Of a DNA stretch of 64,000 bases, positions 54,206-62,801 are shown in pieces; within the stretch, counting starts at the first letter, position 1, and each line of letters starts with the position of its first letter. The stretch is taken from NCBI GenBank assembly GCA_902763885.1, contig CACWTU010000006.1, positions 248,001 through 312,000 on the forward strand, in the 5' to 3' direction. The stretch is from an uncultured Bacteroidales bacterium. GTDB lineage: Bacteria > Bacteroidota > Bacteroidia > Bacteroidales > Bacteroidaceae. The notes under the pieces are model-generated. The model had not been told where the DNA came from, did not search any database, and was given only the letters and a program-made list of their open reading frames with translations. The position numbers and the translations under genes are program-made.

Positions 54206-55567
54206 TCAGTTATTAAATTTGGGATCCCATACCGGACGAACCTGCCAATAGTCATCACGATAGTCATCATCACGTAAATTCAACAGTTTTCCATCCTGCG
54301 CCGTTGAAAGGAAATACATTAAATACGGACAATCGGCTCTCTCACTCATAGTTCCGGTCCAATAACCTCCCATGAATGATTTTATTGAGTTCCCGTTTGT
54401 TTTGCTGCTTATAACTATCAAAGATGTATTATATCTGAGGATACTGTTGGAATAAGGTATTTCATACTCAATTTGTTCATATCCCATTCTGGTATTATTG
54501 ATAAGTTCCTCTACATCTGCCTTGGTGGGAAGCCTCCAATGTCCACCAAGCTTGGCATGAACCACATCATACTGCGTGCCTGAAATCTCATCTCCTATAT
54601 CAATGTAACTCCTGGTCTCCGCATCCCAATACTCGTATGTATAATCTGTAACGGTGTAGAGATTCACCAGGGAACCCCAACTTACATAATAACGCGTCGA
54701 ACCGAAAATGTAATCATAAATATCATCAAAATCCTCACGGCCCAATTCGCATTGTGACCACCTGATACCACTCGGCAAATTAAGGTCAACAGCCCAATCA
54801 TCCAGATTATTGGTTTTGACAGCTACGGCAGGTCCATAAATATAGTGAGCCTGGCCATCATGTGTTACATATTTGATATAAGGACGGCAGCAATAATTGC
54901 TATCTGATGTCAACTCATTGGCAAAAATACGCATATCAGTTTTTACGCCCTTAACTTCAAAGGTTTTTGAACTTGCCTTGACCTCTCCGTTCTCGTTCTC
55001 TGCCAACAGCAATCCCGTATTACAACTTGAAGCATCATTGGTGTTTATATTGAGAACACGTCCTTTTACAACAAACTTAGTATATCGTATAGAGTCTGAT
55101 CTTACGTTCCTGAACTCGGGTTCAAGCTTCTTGGTATGGAACGTATAGATATCACTCATCTTGACAGTCTTACCGTCTCTGCCTACAGAGAAGAGGCAGA
55201 AATTATAATCCTTGTCAGGATACAGATTGGATATTGTACCGGCATAAGTGTCACTTGTCAGTTTACCGTCTGTATATTCATAACAAGCGGCTTTCTTGTC
55301 TCCACCAAGCCAAGCCTCGAACACAGATGCAGCAGTATCACTTTTAAGGCAATACAGTATTCCTGTCTTTCCTAAGCTCAAATCCACCTTGGATACTCCA
55401 CCAAATGAGCCGGACACACTGACAGAAAGGGAATTTACAGTTGCCAAACCTTTAATACCGTTTCCCGGCTCGCCGGGACCTGATTCTTCATCGTTGCCAC
55501 ATGATAACAATGCCATAGGCATAATGCAAACAAGCATTGCCTTTACTAAAAATTTGATTTTTCTCAT
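54206..55567 (-). CDS. Lipoprotein with fibronectin-like and FISUMP-like domains
   Basis: The 453-residue lipoprotein (lipobox ALLSCGNDE) has two beta-sandwich repeats in its first 250 residues (e.g. TSDTYAGTISNLYPDKDYNFCLFSVGRDGKTVKMSDIYTFHT) and a C-terminal domain related to FISUMP: VDLNLPSGIRWSQCELG, YYVSWGSLVN, VVHAKLGGHWRLPTKADVEELINNT, YWQVRPVWDPKFNN. The order is that of the protein at 26104-27126, though diverged. A surface role is inferred; ligand unknown. Confidence 0.8.
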   Translation of the reverse strand: MRKIKFLVKAMLVCIMPMALLSCGNDEESGPGEPGNGIKGLATVNSLSVSVSGSFGGVSKVDLSLGKTGILYCLKSDTAASVFEAWLGGDKKAACYEYTDGKLTSDTYAGTISNLYPDKDYNFCLFSVGRDGKTVKMSDIYTFHTKKLEPEFRNVRSDSIRYTKFVVKGRVLNINTNDASSCNTGLLLAENENGEVKASSKTFEVKGVKTDMRIFANELTSDSNYCCRPYIKYVTHDGQAHYIYGPAVAVKTNNLDDWAVDLNLPSGIRWSQCELGREDFDDIYDYIFGSTRYYVSWGSLVNLYTVTDYTYEYWDAETRSYIDIGDEISGTQYDVVHAKLGGHWRLPTKADVEELINNTRMGYEQIEYEIPYSNSILRYNTSLIVISSKTNGNSIKSFMGGYWTGTMSERADCPYLMYFLSTAQDGKLLNLRDDDYRDDYWQVRPVWDPKFNN

Positions 55568-55649
55568 ATTGGGATAATTAAGTTAAAATTTGAGCAAAAA
55601 TATGGATAATTTATCGGCGATGGAAAATATAATCTTTAATAAACCTTAA

Positions 55650-56675
55650 TCAGTATATGCCAGCCCTACTCAAAGCACGCTGGTAACGGCGGGCGTTGGC
55701 ATTATGCTGTGAAAGCGTAGTGGCAAAATTGTGATAACCGCTAAAATCCTCCTTGGCACACATATAAAGATAATTATGTTTGGTATAATTCAGTACGGCG
55801 TCTATTGAACGTGTGTTTGTGAATCGTATCGGAGCAGGTGGCAATCCGGCATTCTTATAAGTATTATACGGGGAGTTAACCTCAAGATGTTCCTTAAGCA
55901 CTCTCTTGGGCCTCTCTCCACCAAGAGCAAAAATCACTGTAGGATCAGCCTGAAGAGGCATTTTCTTTTTCAGCCTGTTCATATATAAACCGGCCACTAC
56001 CGGCAGTTCATCTGATTTGGCTGTCTCCTCCTCTACAATTGAGGCCAAAGTCATAACTTCAAATTCTGATAAACCAATGGAATTAGCCTTGTTCCTGCGG
56101 GAATCATTCCAAAAACGGTCACGCTCCTTTATGAGACGTTTAATAAGTGCATCGGCCGATATGTTCCAGTAAACCTCATAAGTATTCGGGATTATCATGC
56201 AGAATACCGTGGCCGGGGTATAGCCTAATGAATCCAGAAAATGTGCATCGGAAAGACGTTCCGCAACTGCAGCTGAATCTATCATTATCTGATTAGTGAT
56301 ATTACGGACCATCTGCCCCACTGTCCTTGCGCTGTTTACGGTAAGCCGGACCGGAGTCTGAATTCCGCCCGTAAGCATGCCGGCCACCTGCTTTGGCGTT
56401 GCTCCGCTCTTGACAGTATAACACCCTGTATGGATGTTACTGCCATATTTCCTATGGTTAAGCAGATAAATCAGACCTTTGATATTCGCTTCAGGATCAG
56501 ACTCCCTGATAGCAGCAAGAATACTCTCCTGTGTATCGCCTGGACGGATATAGATACGGTAATCATCACAGGTTGATACAGGAGCGGTGAAAGCTTTGTA
56601 GAAGTATGCCGTAAATGTCCCGGCAATCAGTAGAATGATTACGGACACAATCAATATTGTTCTTTTAAATGACAT
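55650..56675 (-). CDS. mltG: Endolytic transglycosylase MltG
   Basis: The 341-residue protein has an N-terminal membrane helix (ILIVSVIILLIAGTFTAYFY), a LysM-like part and the YceG/MltG catalytic region: EFEVMTLASIVEEETAKSDELPVVAGLYMNRLKKKMPLQADPTVIFALGG, PYNTYKNAGLPPAPI. The Glu of the ASIVEEET motif is the catalytic acid. It cuts nascent peptidoglycan glycan strands and sets their length. There is no obvious operon partner. Confidence 0.95.
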   Translation of the reverse strand: MSFKRTILIVSVIILLIAGTFTAYFYKAFTAPVSTCDDYRIYIRPGDTQESILAAIRESDPEANIKGLIYLLNHRKYGSNIHTGCYTVKSGATPKQVAGMLTGGIQTPVRLTVNSARTVGQMVRNITNQIMIDSAAVAERLSDAHFLDSLGYTPATVFCMIIPNTYEVYWNISADALIKRLIKERDRFWNDSRRNKANSIGLSEFEVMTLASIVEEETAKSDELPVVAGLYMNRLKKKMPLQADPTVIFALGGERPKRVLKEHLEVNSPYNTYKNAGLPPAPIRFTNTRSIDAVLNYTKHNYLYMCAKEDFSGYHNFATTLSQHNANARRYQRALSRAGIY

Positions 56676-56735
56676 GACTTCTCATATTTTTCAGCAAAAA
56701 TAGTGATAAAGTGGCTTATGGCACTGGATTTTTCC

Positions 56736-56743
56736 TAACTTTG
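56736..56743 (+). promoter_or_regulatory. -7 box before the GH51 gene
   Basis: TAACTTTG matches TAnnTTTG 35 bases before the ATG at 56778. A clear -33 TTTG is not seen at the standard distance, so the assignment is tentative. Confidence 0.4.
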
Positions 56744-56777
56744 GAGCACGCATATAATCAAAATCCATAATATAATA

Positions 56778-58343
56778 ATGAAAAAGGTATTTTTCCTGCT
56801 TTCACTGACGGCAGCTCTGTCAGTAAGCGCCAAGAATGAAGTAACGGTCAATGTCCACGCCGACAAACCGGGTGCCACAATCAACAAGAATATCTACGGA
56901 CAGTTTTCCGAGCATCTGGGTACCTGCATCTACGGTGGTCTGTGGGTAGGCCCTGATTCAAAGATCCCTAACACCAACGGTTACCGTAATGATGTACTGA
57001 ACGCACTCAAGGAGCTTGAGGTACCTGTAATGCGCTGGCCGGGCGGTTGCTATGCCGATGAGTATCACTGGATGGACGGTATCGGCCCAAAGGAGAATCG
57101 TCCCGTCATGGTGAACAACAACTGGGGTGGCATTGTTGAAGACAACAGTTTCGGTACACATGAGTTCCTGAACCTTTGCGAGCTTATCGGTTGTGAGCCT
57201 TACATCTCTCTGAACGTGGGTAGCGGATCAGTTGAGGAGGCTGCCAAGTGGATTGAGTATATGAATGCCGCAGATGGTCCTATGGCCAAACTGCGCAAGC
57301 AGAACGGCCGCGAGGAGCCCTGGCACGTTAAATATATAGGTATTGGTAATGAGGCATGGGGCTGCGGTGGTAACATGCTGCCGGAGTACTACTCAGACAT
57401 ATTCCGTCGTTACCAGACCTACTGCCGTGACTTTAACGGCACACAGCTGTTCAAGATTGCCAGCGGTGCAACTGATTATGACTATGAGTGGACAGAGGTT
57501 CTTATGAAGAAGGTTGGCTCTATGATGAATGCCGTATCTCTCCATTATTACACCGTATCAGGTTGGGTAGGCCCCAAGAAGCCTGCTCTGGACTTTACAG
57601 AAGAGGATTTCTACTGGTGCTTAGGCAAGTGCCTTGGTATTGAGCCTGTTATCCAGAAGCATCTGGCTATCATGAGCAAGTATGACCCCGAGCACAAGAC
57701 TCCGTTGCTGGTTGATGAATGGGGAACATGGTGGGAGCCGGAGCCCGGCACACAGCTCTATCAGCAGAGCACAATGCGTGACGCCCTTGTAGCTTCACTG
57801 TCACTTGACGTGTTCCACAAGTATTGTGACCGCATCCAGATGACCAACATAGCCCAGGTGGCTAACGTTCTGCAGTCAATGATCCTTACCAAGGATGACA
57901 AGATGGTGCTTACCCCCACATACTGGATCTTTGATATGTACAAGCCTCACATGGATGCCACATACATTCCTACTGACCTGGAGGGTGTTGAGGTTAAGCT
58001 TACTCCCAATGAGCGCTATGCCGCCAATCCTGATGAGACTGCAACCCGCCCGCTGCCTCTGTTCAGTTCAACAGCATCAAAGAAGAACGGCAAGCTCCAT
58101 ATCTCAATGTCAAATGTCAAGCTGAATGAGGCTCAGAGCGTTACCGTGAAACTGGATGGCATGAAGGCCAAGAAGGTTACCGGCAAGATCCTTACCAGCG
58201 GTAAGGCATCAGACTACAATACCTTTGAGAAGCCTGACAAGATCAAGCTTGCAGACTTTGACAAGGCTCGCATTGACAAGAAGACAGGTGATCTCATTCT
58301 TGAGATTCCGGCTGCCAGCATCGTCACTCTTGAGGTTGAATAA
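56778..58343 (+). CDS. GH51 alpha-L-arabinofuranosidase, secreted
   Basis: The 521-residue enzyme removes arabinofuranosyl side chains from arabinoxylan or arabinan. A signal peptide (MKKVFFLLSLTAALSVSA) precedes a TIM barrel with FSEHLGTCIYGGLWVG, PVMRWPGGCYADEYHW, acid/base E192 in GIGNEAWG and nucleophile E314 in LLVDEWGTWW, then the C-terminal beta-sandwich of GH51. Length and motifs are standard. It is followed by a palindrome, tRNA-Gly and the GH10-CBM6 xylanase on the same strand, which suggests joint action on xylan even if not one transcript. Confidence 0.95.
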   Translation: MKKVFFLLSLTAALSVSAKNEVTVNVHADKPGATINKNIYGQFSEHLGTCIYGGLWVGPDSKIPNTNGYRNDVLNALKELEVPVMRWPGGCYADEYHWMDGIGPKENRPVMVNNNWGGIVEDNSFGTHEFLNLCELIGCEPYISLNVGSGSVEEAAKWIEYMNAADGPMAKLRKQNGREEPWHVKYIGIGNEAWGCGGNMLPEYYSDIFRRYQTYCRDFNGTQLFKIASGATDYDYEWTEVLMKKVGSMMNAVSLHYYTVSGWVGPKKPALDFTEEDFYWCLGKCLGIEPVIQKHLAIMSKYDPEHKTPLLVDEWGTWWEPEPGTQLYQQSTMRDALVASLSLDVFHKYCDRIQMTNIAQVANVLQSMILTKDDKMVLTPTYWIFDMYKPHMDATYIPTDLEGVEVKLTPNERYAANPDETATRPLPLFSSTASKKNGKLHISMSNVKLNEAQSVTVKLDGMKAKKVTGKILTSGKASDYNTFEKPDKIKLADFDKARIDKKTGDLILEIPAASIVTLEVE

Positions 58344-58354
58344 AAAAATGATAT

Positions 58355-58393
58355 AAAATGGCACAAAAGGGACAGTCCCTTTTGTGTCATTTT
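58355..58393. repeat. REP-like palindrome, GGCAC type
   Basis: Left arm AAAATGGCACAAAA and right arm TTTTGTGTCATTTT surround the core GGGACAGTCCC. It lies 12 bases after the GH51 stop and ends 22 bases before tRNA-Gly. With the T tract after it, it could end transcription from the GH51 gene. Confidence 0.85.
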
Positions 58394-58414
58394 GTTATCT
58401 TTGCAGTTGCATTT

Positions 58415-58487
58415 GCGATAGTAGCTCAGTTGGTAGAGCGTTGGCTTCCCAAGCCGAAGGTCGCGGGATCGTGCCCCGTCTATCGCT
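58415..58487 (+). tRNA. tRNA-Gly (anticodon CCC) with an unusual T-loop
   Basis: A full cloverleaf is seen: acceptor GCGATAG with CTATCGC, D-arm GCTCAGTTGGTAGAGC, anticodon loop TTCCCAA (anticodon CCC), T-stem GCGGG with CCCGT, and discriminator T. The T-loop reads ATCGTGC instead of the usual TTCRANN, so T54 and A58 are exchanged for A54 and T58. CCA is not encoded. A TATCTTTG box (58396-58403) stands 12 bases upstream. Confidence 0.93.
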
Positions 58488-58519
58488 CACAATATATCAG
58501 GTCATTAACCCGCGTAGTT

Positions 58520-61216
58520 ATGAAAAGAAGGACTAAAAGATCGTTAGCTGCATCTGCTTTATTCTGTTCGTTGTTTGTAATAAATCCTGTCAGTGCACAG
58601 TTGTCAAAAAATCCGGACAAGTTCTTAGGTAACATCACCACATGGGGCCAGATGGACTATGGCGCAGAAGCGTACTATACGCTATGGAACCAGGTTACGC
58701 CTGAGAATGAATCCAAATGGGGTTCCGTTGAGGGAACAAAAGGCAGTTACAACTTCTCAGGGGCCAACAACATTTTTAACTATGCCAAGAACCATAACTT
58801 CACCTATAAGCTCCATGCTTTGGTATGGGGTGCGCAATATCCCAATTGGTTCAAAAGCGAGATGCCTGTAGAGGACCGTTATAATGCTATCGTAAAATGG
58901 TTTGACGCTGTCAAGAGACAATTCAAGACACTGCCCATGATTGATGTGGTCAATGAGGCTGTCGGAATGCACCAACAAGGTAACCCCCTGATGAAAGAGT
59001 CACTTGGCGGTGGCGGTATCACAGGTTATGACTGGCTTATCAATGCTTTTGAGTTGGCGTATGAACGCTGGCCGGATGCCATACTTATTTACAATGACTA
59101 CAACACATTCCAATTTGACACCGACGCATACATTGACCTGGTACGCACGCTACGTGACGCAGGTGCTCCCATTGACGCCTACGGATGCCAGTCACATGAA
59201 CTAAAGGGCTTCAGTAAGAGCAGCCTCATAAATGTTGACACCAAGATTCAGAATGCGCTGAAGATGCCGATGTATGTAACTGAGTATGATATCCAGACTG
59301 AGGATGATGACGCCCAGCTGACTGATTACAAGGCCCAAATACCCTATTTCTGGGAGAATGATTATTGCGCAGGCATCACACTTTGGGGATATATCTATGG
59401 TAAGACATGGAATGAGGGAACATCGGGCGTCATCAAATATAATGAGAACACAAGAAAGAACACAGACCGTAAGGCCATGACTTGGCTACGCGAATACATG
59501 GATTCTGACAAAGCCAAGAATGCCAAGAGCCCGTTCCCAGGCATGAAAAAGCAGATATCACTGTATATCAAACCTGCTACGATTTCAGCCACCAAGAATG
59601 AAGCTCTGCCTATAACAGTGCGTGCCAGAATGGTTGATCAGAACGTAAAGATAGACAGCATTAAACTATATGCAAAAGGGAAACTCGTCAAAAAGATGAC
59701 CCAGACGCCATATGTTGCTGAATATGTTCCAACCACTACCGGCAGGCATGACCTGAAGGCTATAGTATATACCAACGACGGAAAAACATATGAACGTGAA
59801 GGCGGCTTCACGGCATATAACCCCCGTTCTCCTTTCAAGACAATCAACATACCCGGAACGCTCCAGGCTGAAGATTTTGACAAGGGAGGTGAAGGCCTTA
59901 CATATCATGATGACTCAAAAATTGAAGGTGATGCATCAAGTTACCGGTCAGACAACACAGGTGTTGATATCGTAGCAGGAAACAACGGTAGAGCTATCGG
60001 CTATACTAACAGCGGAGAATGGCTTGAATATACTGTCAACGTTACAGAAACAGCCACATACTCCTATGAAGCATATGTCTCATCAGGAACAGACAACTCA
60101 TCATTTAAATTATCTCTGCTCTCAGATGGCGGCCTTATTGACTTGACCGATGTAATTACTGTCCCCAAAACCGGCAGTGACTGGAACACATACAAAACCA
60201 TTGGCGGTCAATTAAACACTAAGCTTAAGGAAGGTAAGAACATAATACGCATATCCATTACCTCGAGCAGCTGTAACATTGACAAGATTGTATTCAGTAA
60301 GGTGGAATTCAACAACGACATTCAGATAAGCATGAGCACTAAGCCACGTGCACCCATTACAGTCGGTTCCAGCACAAATATTACAGTATCTGTTCAGACT
60401 GACACCACAACAATCGCTAATGTCAAGATATACAAAGACGGAGAACTGGTCAAAACCGCTACAAGGGCCCCATATTCATATTACTTCAGAGCGACAGAAA
60501 GAGGAATATACAATTTCAAGGCCGTTGCTACAGACACCAATGGAGGACAATCGGACATAGCAACATATGCTCTTAAGGCTACCTCTCCGTATAAATCCAG
60601 TGCGTTAATACTTCCCGGTATAATACAGGCAGAAAACTTTGATGTCGGCAAGGAGGGATTCTCATTCCATGACTCTGATGACACTGACGAGGGAAAGGCA
60701 AACTATCGCACAGATAACGGAGGTGTTGATATAGTGACCGGCAACGGTGGATATGCCCTTGGACACACCGCTAAGGGAGAGTGGTATGAATATACTGTCA
60801 GGGTAAGAGAAGCCGGACCGTTCGACGTTATCGCTACGGTCAGTTCAGGCAACAGCACAAGCAGTTTCATAATAAGTGAAGTCATAGAGGAGACAGTTCA
60901 GGATCTGTGCAAGATCGATGTTCCGCAAACCGCTAATAATGACTGGAGTAAATATGAGACCGTACCTAAAGCGCAGGAAAGCCCAATCCATCTTGGCTAC
61001 TTTGAAGCCGGAATTCATGTATTACGCATAACCATTGACGGAGCATACTGTAATATAGACAAGATTGAAGTGATAAATGACACCTCAGATGTCAAATACA
61101 TTACGGATGATGACAAAAAAGCCAATGGAACCAGATATAATCTCAGCGGAATGCCGGTAGATGAAAGCTACAAAGGTTTTGTTATCATAAACGGCAAGAC
61201 AGCTTTGCAGCAATAA
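58520..61216 (+). CDS. GH10 xylanase with two CBM6 modules
   Basis: The 898-residue protein has a signal peptide (about residues 1-28, ending PVSA), a GH10 barrel to about residue 330 with acid/base E146 in DVVNEAV and nucleophile E255 in VTEYDIQ, then an Ig-like module, CBM6 (about 440-585; PGTLQAEDFDKGGEGLTYHD, WLEYTVNV), a second Ig-like module and a second CBM6 (about 692-850; PGIIQAENFDVGKEG, WYEYTVRV). The C-terminal tail YNLSGMPVDESYKGFVIING resembles surface-anchoring or secretion tails seen in Prevotella-type proteins. CBM6 modules bind xylan or beta-glucan. The frame is open back through the tRNA to 58358, but the ATG at 58520 gives the signal peptide. Confidence 0.95.
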   Translation: MKRRTKRSLAASALFCSLFVINPVSAQLSKNPDKFLGNITTWGQMDYGAEAYYTLWNQVTPENESKWGSVEGTKGSYNFSGANNIFNYAKNHNFTYKLHALVWGAQYPNWFKSEMPVEDRYNAIVKWFDAVKRQFKTLPMIDVVNEAVGMHQQGNPLMKESLGGGGITGYDWLINAFELAYERWPDAILIYNDYNTFQFDTDAYIDLVRTLRDAGAPIDAYGCQSHELKGFSKSSLINVDTKIQNALKMPMYVTEYDIQTEDDDAQLTDYKAQIPYFWENDYCAGITLWGYIYGKTWNEGTSGVIKYNENTRKNTDRKAMTWLREYMDSDKAKNAKSPFPGMKKQISLYIKPATISATKNEALPITVRARMVDQNVKIDSIKLYAKGKLVKKMTQTPYVAEYVPTTTGRHDLKAIVYTNDGKTYEREGGFTAYNPRSPFKTINIPGTLQAEDFDKGGEGLTYHDDSKIEGDASSYRSDNTGVDIVAGNNGRAIGYTNSGEWLEYTVNVTETATYSYEAYVSSGTDNSSFKLSLLSDGGLIDLTDVITVPKTGSDWNTYKTIGGQLNTKLKEGKNIIRISITSSSCNIDKIVFSKVEFNNDIQISMSTKPRAPITVGSSTNITVSVQTDTTTIANVKIYKDGELVKTATRAPYSYYFRATERGIYNFKAVATDTNGGQSDIATYALKATSPYKSSALILPGIIQAENFDVGKEGFSFHDSDDTDEGKANYRTDNGGVDIVTGNGGYALGHTAKGEWYEYTVRVREAGPFDVIATVSSGNSTSSFIISEVIEETVQDLCKIDVPQTANNDWSKYETVPKAQESPIHLGYFEAGIHVLRITIDGAYCNIDKIEVINDTSDVKYITDDDKKANGTRYNLSGMPVDESYKGFVIINGKTALQQ

Positions 61217-61397
61217 AAAAAAACCGCACCGGTGATGTGATGAGAACTCCGGAAAATAAGTTTTGAGCGCCCGGCCTCCTTTGTAATCCACCGACCGAAG
61301 GTTACCCCGTAAGGGGCGTGGCCCGCCATTGGAAACCAGAGCAATCCCGGTTCTACATTTTTATTGATGAGTCTCCCGATCTAACCCGGTGCGGTTA
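61214..61397 (-). ncRNA. Bacteroidales-1-like RNA (6S-like candidate)
   Basis: A minus-strand transcript of about 184 nt is framed by an 11-base perfect closing stem (61386-61396 with 61222-61232) and ends in a U run (61221-61215). Internal helices form a long rod-like fold. A promoter-like TATCTTCGC lies just upstream (61408-61400). The place directly behind rplT, with own promoter and terminator, is what is described for the Bacteroidales-1 motif in this order. That motif has been linked to 6S RNA, which binds RNA polymerase; I recall this link less firmly. The element covers most of the gap between the xylanase and rplT. Confidence 0.7.
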
Positions 61398-61399
61398 GT

Positions 61400-61408
61400 G
61401 CGAAGATA
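61400..61408 (-). promoter_or_regulatory. -7 box of the small RNA promoter
   Basis: On the minus strand TATCTTCGC fits the TAnnTTTG-type -7 box, four bases before the closing stem of the RNA. No clear -33 box is visible; the region upstream is the rplT terminator. Confidence 0.5.
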
Positions 61409-61410
61409 AT

Positions 61411-61443
61411 AAAAAAAAGCGGGCGGAAGATACTTCCGCCCGC
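61411..61443 (-). terminator. Intrinsic terminator of the thrS-infC-rpmI-rplT transcript
   Basis: On the minus strand the perfect 11-base stem GCGGGCGGAAG / CTTCCGCCCGC (61419-61443) is followed by eight T (61418-61411). It lies 20 bases after the rplT stop. Confidence 0.93.
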
Positions 61444-61463
61444 TTTTTAACTTATTAAGTTAA

Positions 61464-61808
61464 TTACTTAACCTTAGCAACGATAGCCTTGAAGGCCTCG
61501 GGGTTGTTCATAGCCAGGTCGGCCAGCACCTTACGGTTGATCTCGATACCAGCCTTATGGATGGCACCCATGAGCTGTGAATAGTTCATACCCTCCAGAC
61601 GGGCAGCAGCGTTGATACGCTGGATCCACAGTGCACGGAACTCTCTCTTCTTGTTCTTACGGTCACGGAAAGCGTAGGTAAGACCCTTCTCCCAAGTATT
61701 CTTGGCAACGGTCCAGACGTTCTTTCTTGCACCAAAGTAACCTCTGGTAAGACCTAAAATTTTCTTTCTCTTTGCTCTTGAAGCAACGTGATTTACTGAT
61801 CTCGGCAT
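61464..61808 (-). CDS. rplT: Ribosomal protein L20
   Basis: The 114-residue protein is the assembly-initiating large-subunit protein bL20: [83 protein letters not shown]. The ATG at 61808 gives the usual MPRS start. It follows rpmI and infC on the same strand. Confidence 0.98.
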   Translation of the reverse strand: MPRSVNHVASRAKRKKILGLTRGYFGARKNVWTVAKNTWEKGLTYAFRDRKNKKREFRALWIQRINAAARLEGMNYSQLMGAIHKAGIEINRKVLADLAMNNPEAFKAIVAKVK

Positions 61809-61900
61809 AGTTTTCTGTTTTTTGAATGCCAGCGCCCGCAAATACAGGACTTTAAGCTGACAAATCGGTTAATTTTCTTTTGACTGATCTCTTAATCGGG

Positions 61901-62098
61901 TTATCTCATGCAAAGCAGGTCCTTAACCATCTTAACGTTGGCCTGGTCCAGCAGAGTGAAGTGATCCAGATTTCTCTTACGCTTTTTAGTCTTCTTTGTC
62001 AGAATGTGGCTGTGATAAGCGTGTTTTCTCTTGATTTTGCCCGATCCGGTAAGAGCGAATCTTTTTTTGGAACCGGAATTAGTCTTTGTCTTCAACAT
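61901..62098 (-). CDS. rpmI: Ribosomal protein L35
   Basis: The 65-residue basic protein matches bL35: [42 protein letters not shown]. It lies between infC and rplT in the conserved order. Confidence 0.97.
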   Translation of the reverse strand: MLKTKTNSGSKKRFALTGSGKIKRKHAYHSHILTKKTKKRKRNLDHFTLLDQANVKMVKDLLCMR

Positions 62099-62161
62099 TG
62101 TTATTAATTATTTGTTTGTTATTAAAAACCGTACGCACCATGCCCGGGCGTAGCGGTCAAG

Positions 62162-62737
62162 TTATTCTTTACTCTCTTCCTGCTTGGGGGCATCGGCCTT
62201 CTTGGCGGGAGCACCACCCTTCTTGGGTGATATGAAAATCGTCATGCGCTTTCCCTCCAGGATAGGAGCCTGCTCCTGCTTTCCGTACTCCTCAAGGTCT
62301 TTTGCAAAACGGGCCAGAATATTCTCACCCTGCTCCTTGAACAATATTGAACGGCCGCGGAAAAATACATATGCCTTAACCTTGTCACCGTTCTGCAGGA
62401 AACCCATAGCGTGCTTCAGCTTGAAGTTGTAGTCATGATCATCAGTCTGGGGTCCGAAACGGATCTCCTTGACATCAATCTTGACCTGCTTGGCCTTGGC
62501 CTCCTTCTGTTTTTTCTTGAGCTGATAAATGAACTTTGAGAAATCAACTATTCTGCATACCGGAGGAACGGCATTTGGTGAAATCAGGACCAGATCCAAC
62601 TCCATCTCATCGGCTATTCTAAGTGCTTCACGAAGTGAAACCACCTTGGACTCAATGTCATCACCGACTATACGGACCTCTCTGGCACGAATCTCATCGT
62701 TAACCTGAAACTGGTCACTCAAATTGTCTTTCTTCAT
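62162..62737 (-). CDS. infC: Translation initiation factor IF-3
   Basis: The 191-residue factor has the N-terminal domain ([60 protein letters not shown]) and the C-terminal domain ([40 protein letters not shown]). It keeps subunits apart and checks the start codon. A Lys/Ala/Glu-rich tail ([17 protein letters not shown]) extends the usual end. The start is ATG at 62737, not the AUU start known in E. coli. Confidence 0.97.
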   Translation of the reverse strand: MKKDNLSDQFQVNDEIRAREVRIVGDDIESKVVSLREALRIADEMELDLVLISPNAVPPVCRIVDFSKFIYQLKKKQKEAKAKQVKIDVKEIRFGPQTDDHDYNFKLKHAMGFLQNGDKVKAYVFFRGRSILFKEQGENILARFAKDLEEYGKQEQAPILEGKRMTIFISPKKGGAPAKKADAPKQEESKE

Positions 62738-62801
62738 TCAGAATCAGTTATATAGTTTTCTCTTTTTCTATTATCAACTTTTACACAACGCGGGCGCAAA
62801 A

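Noticed and set aside
58358-58519. N-terminal extension of the xylanase through tRNA-Gly
   Set aside because: It would translate the palindrome and the tRNA; the ATG at 58520 gives a clear signal peptide.
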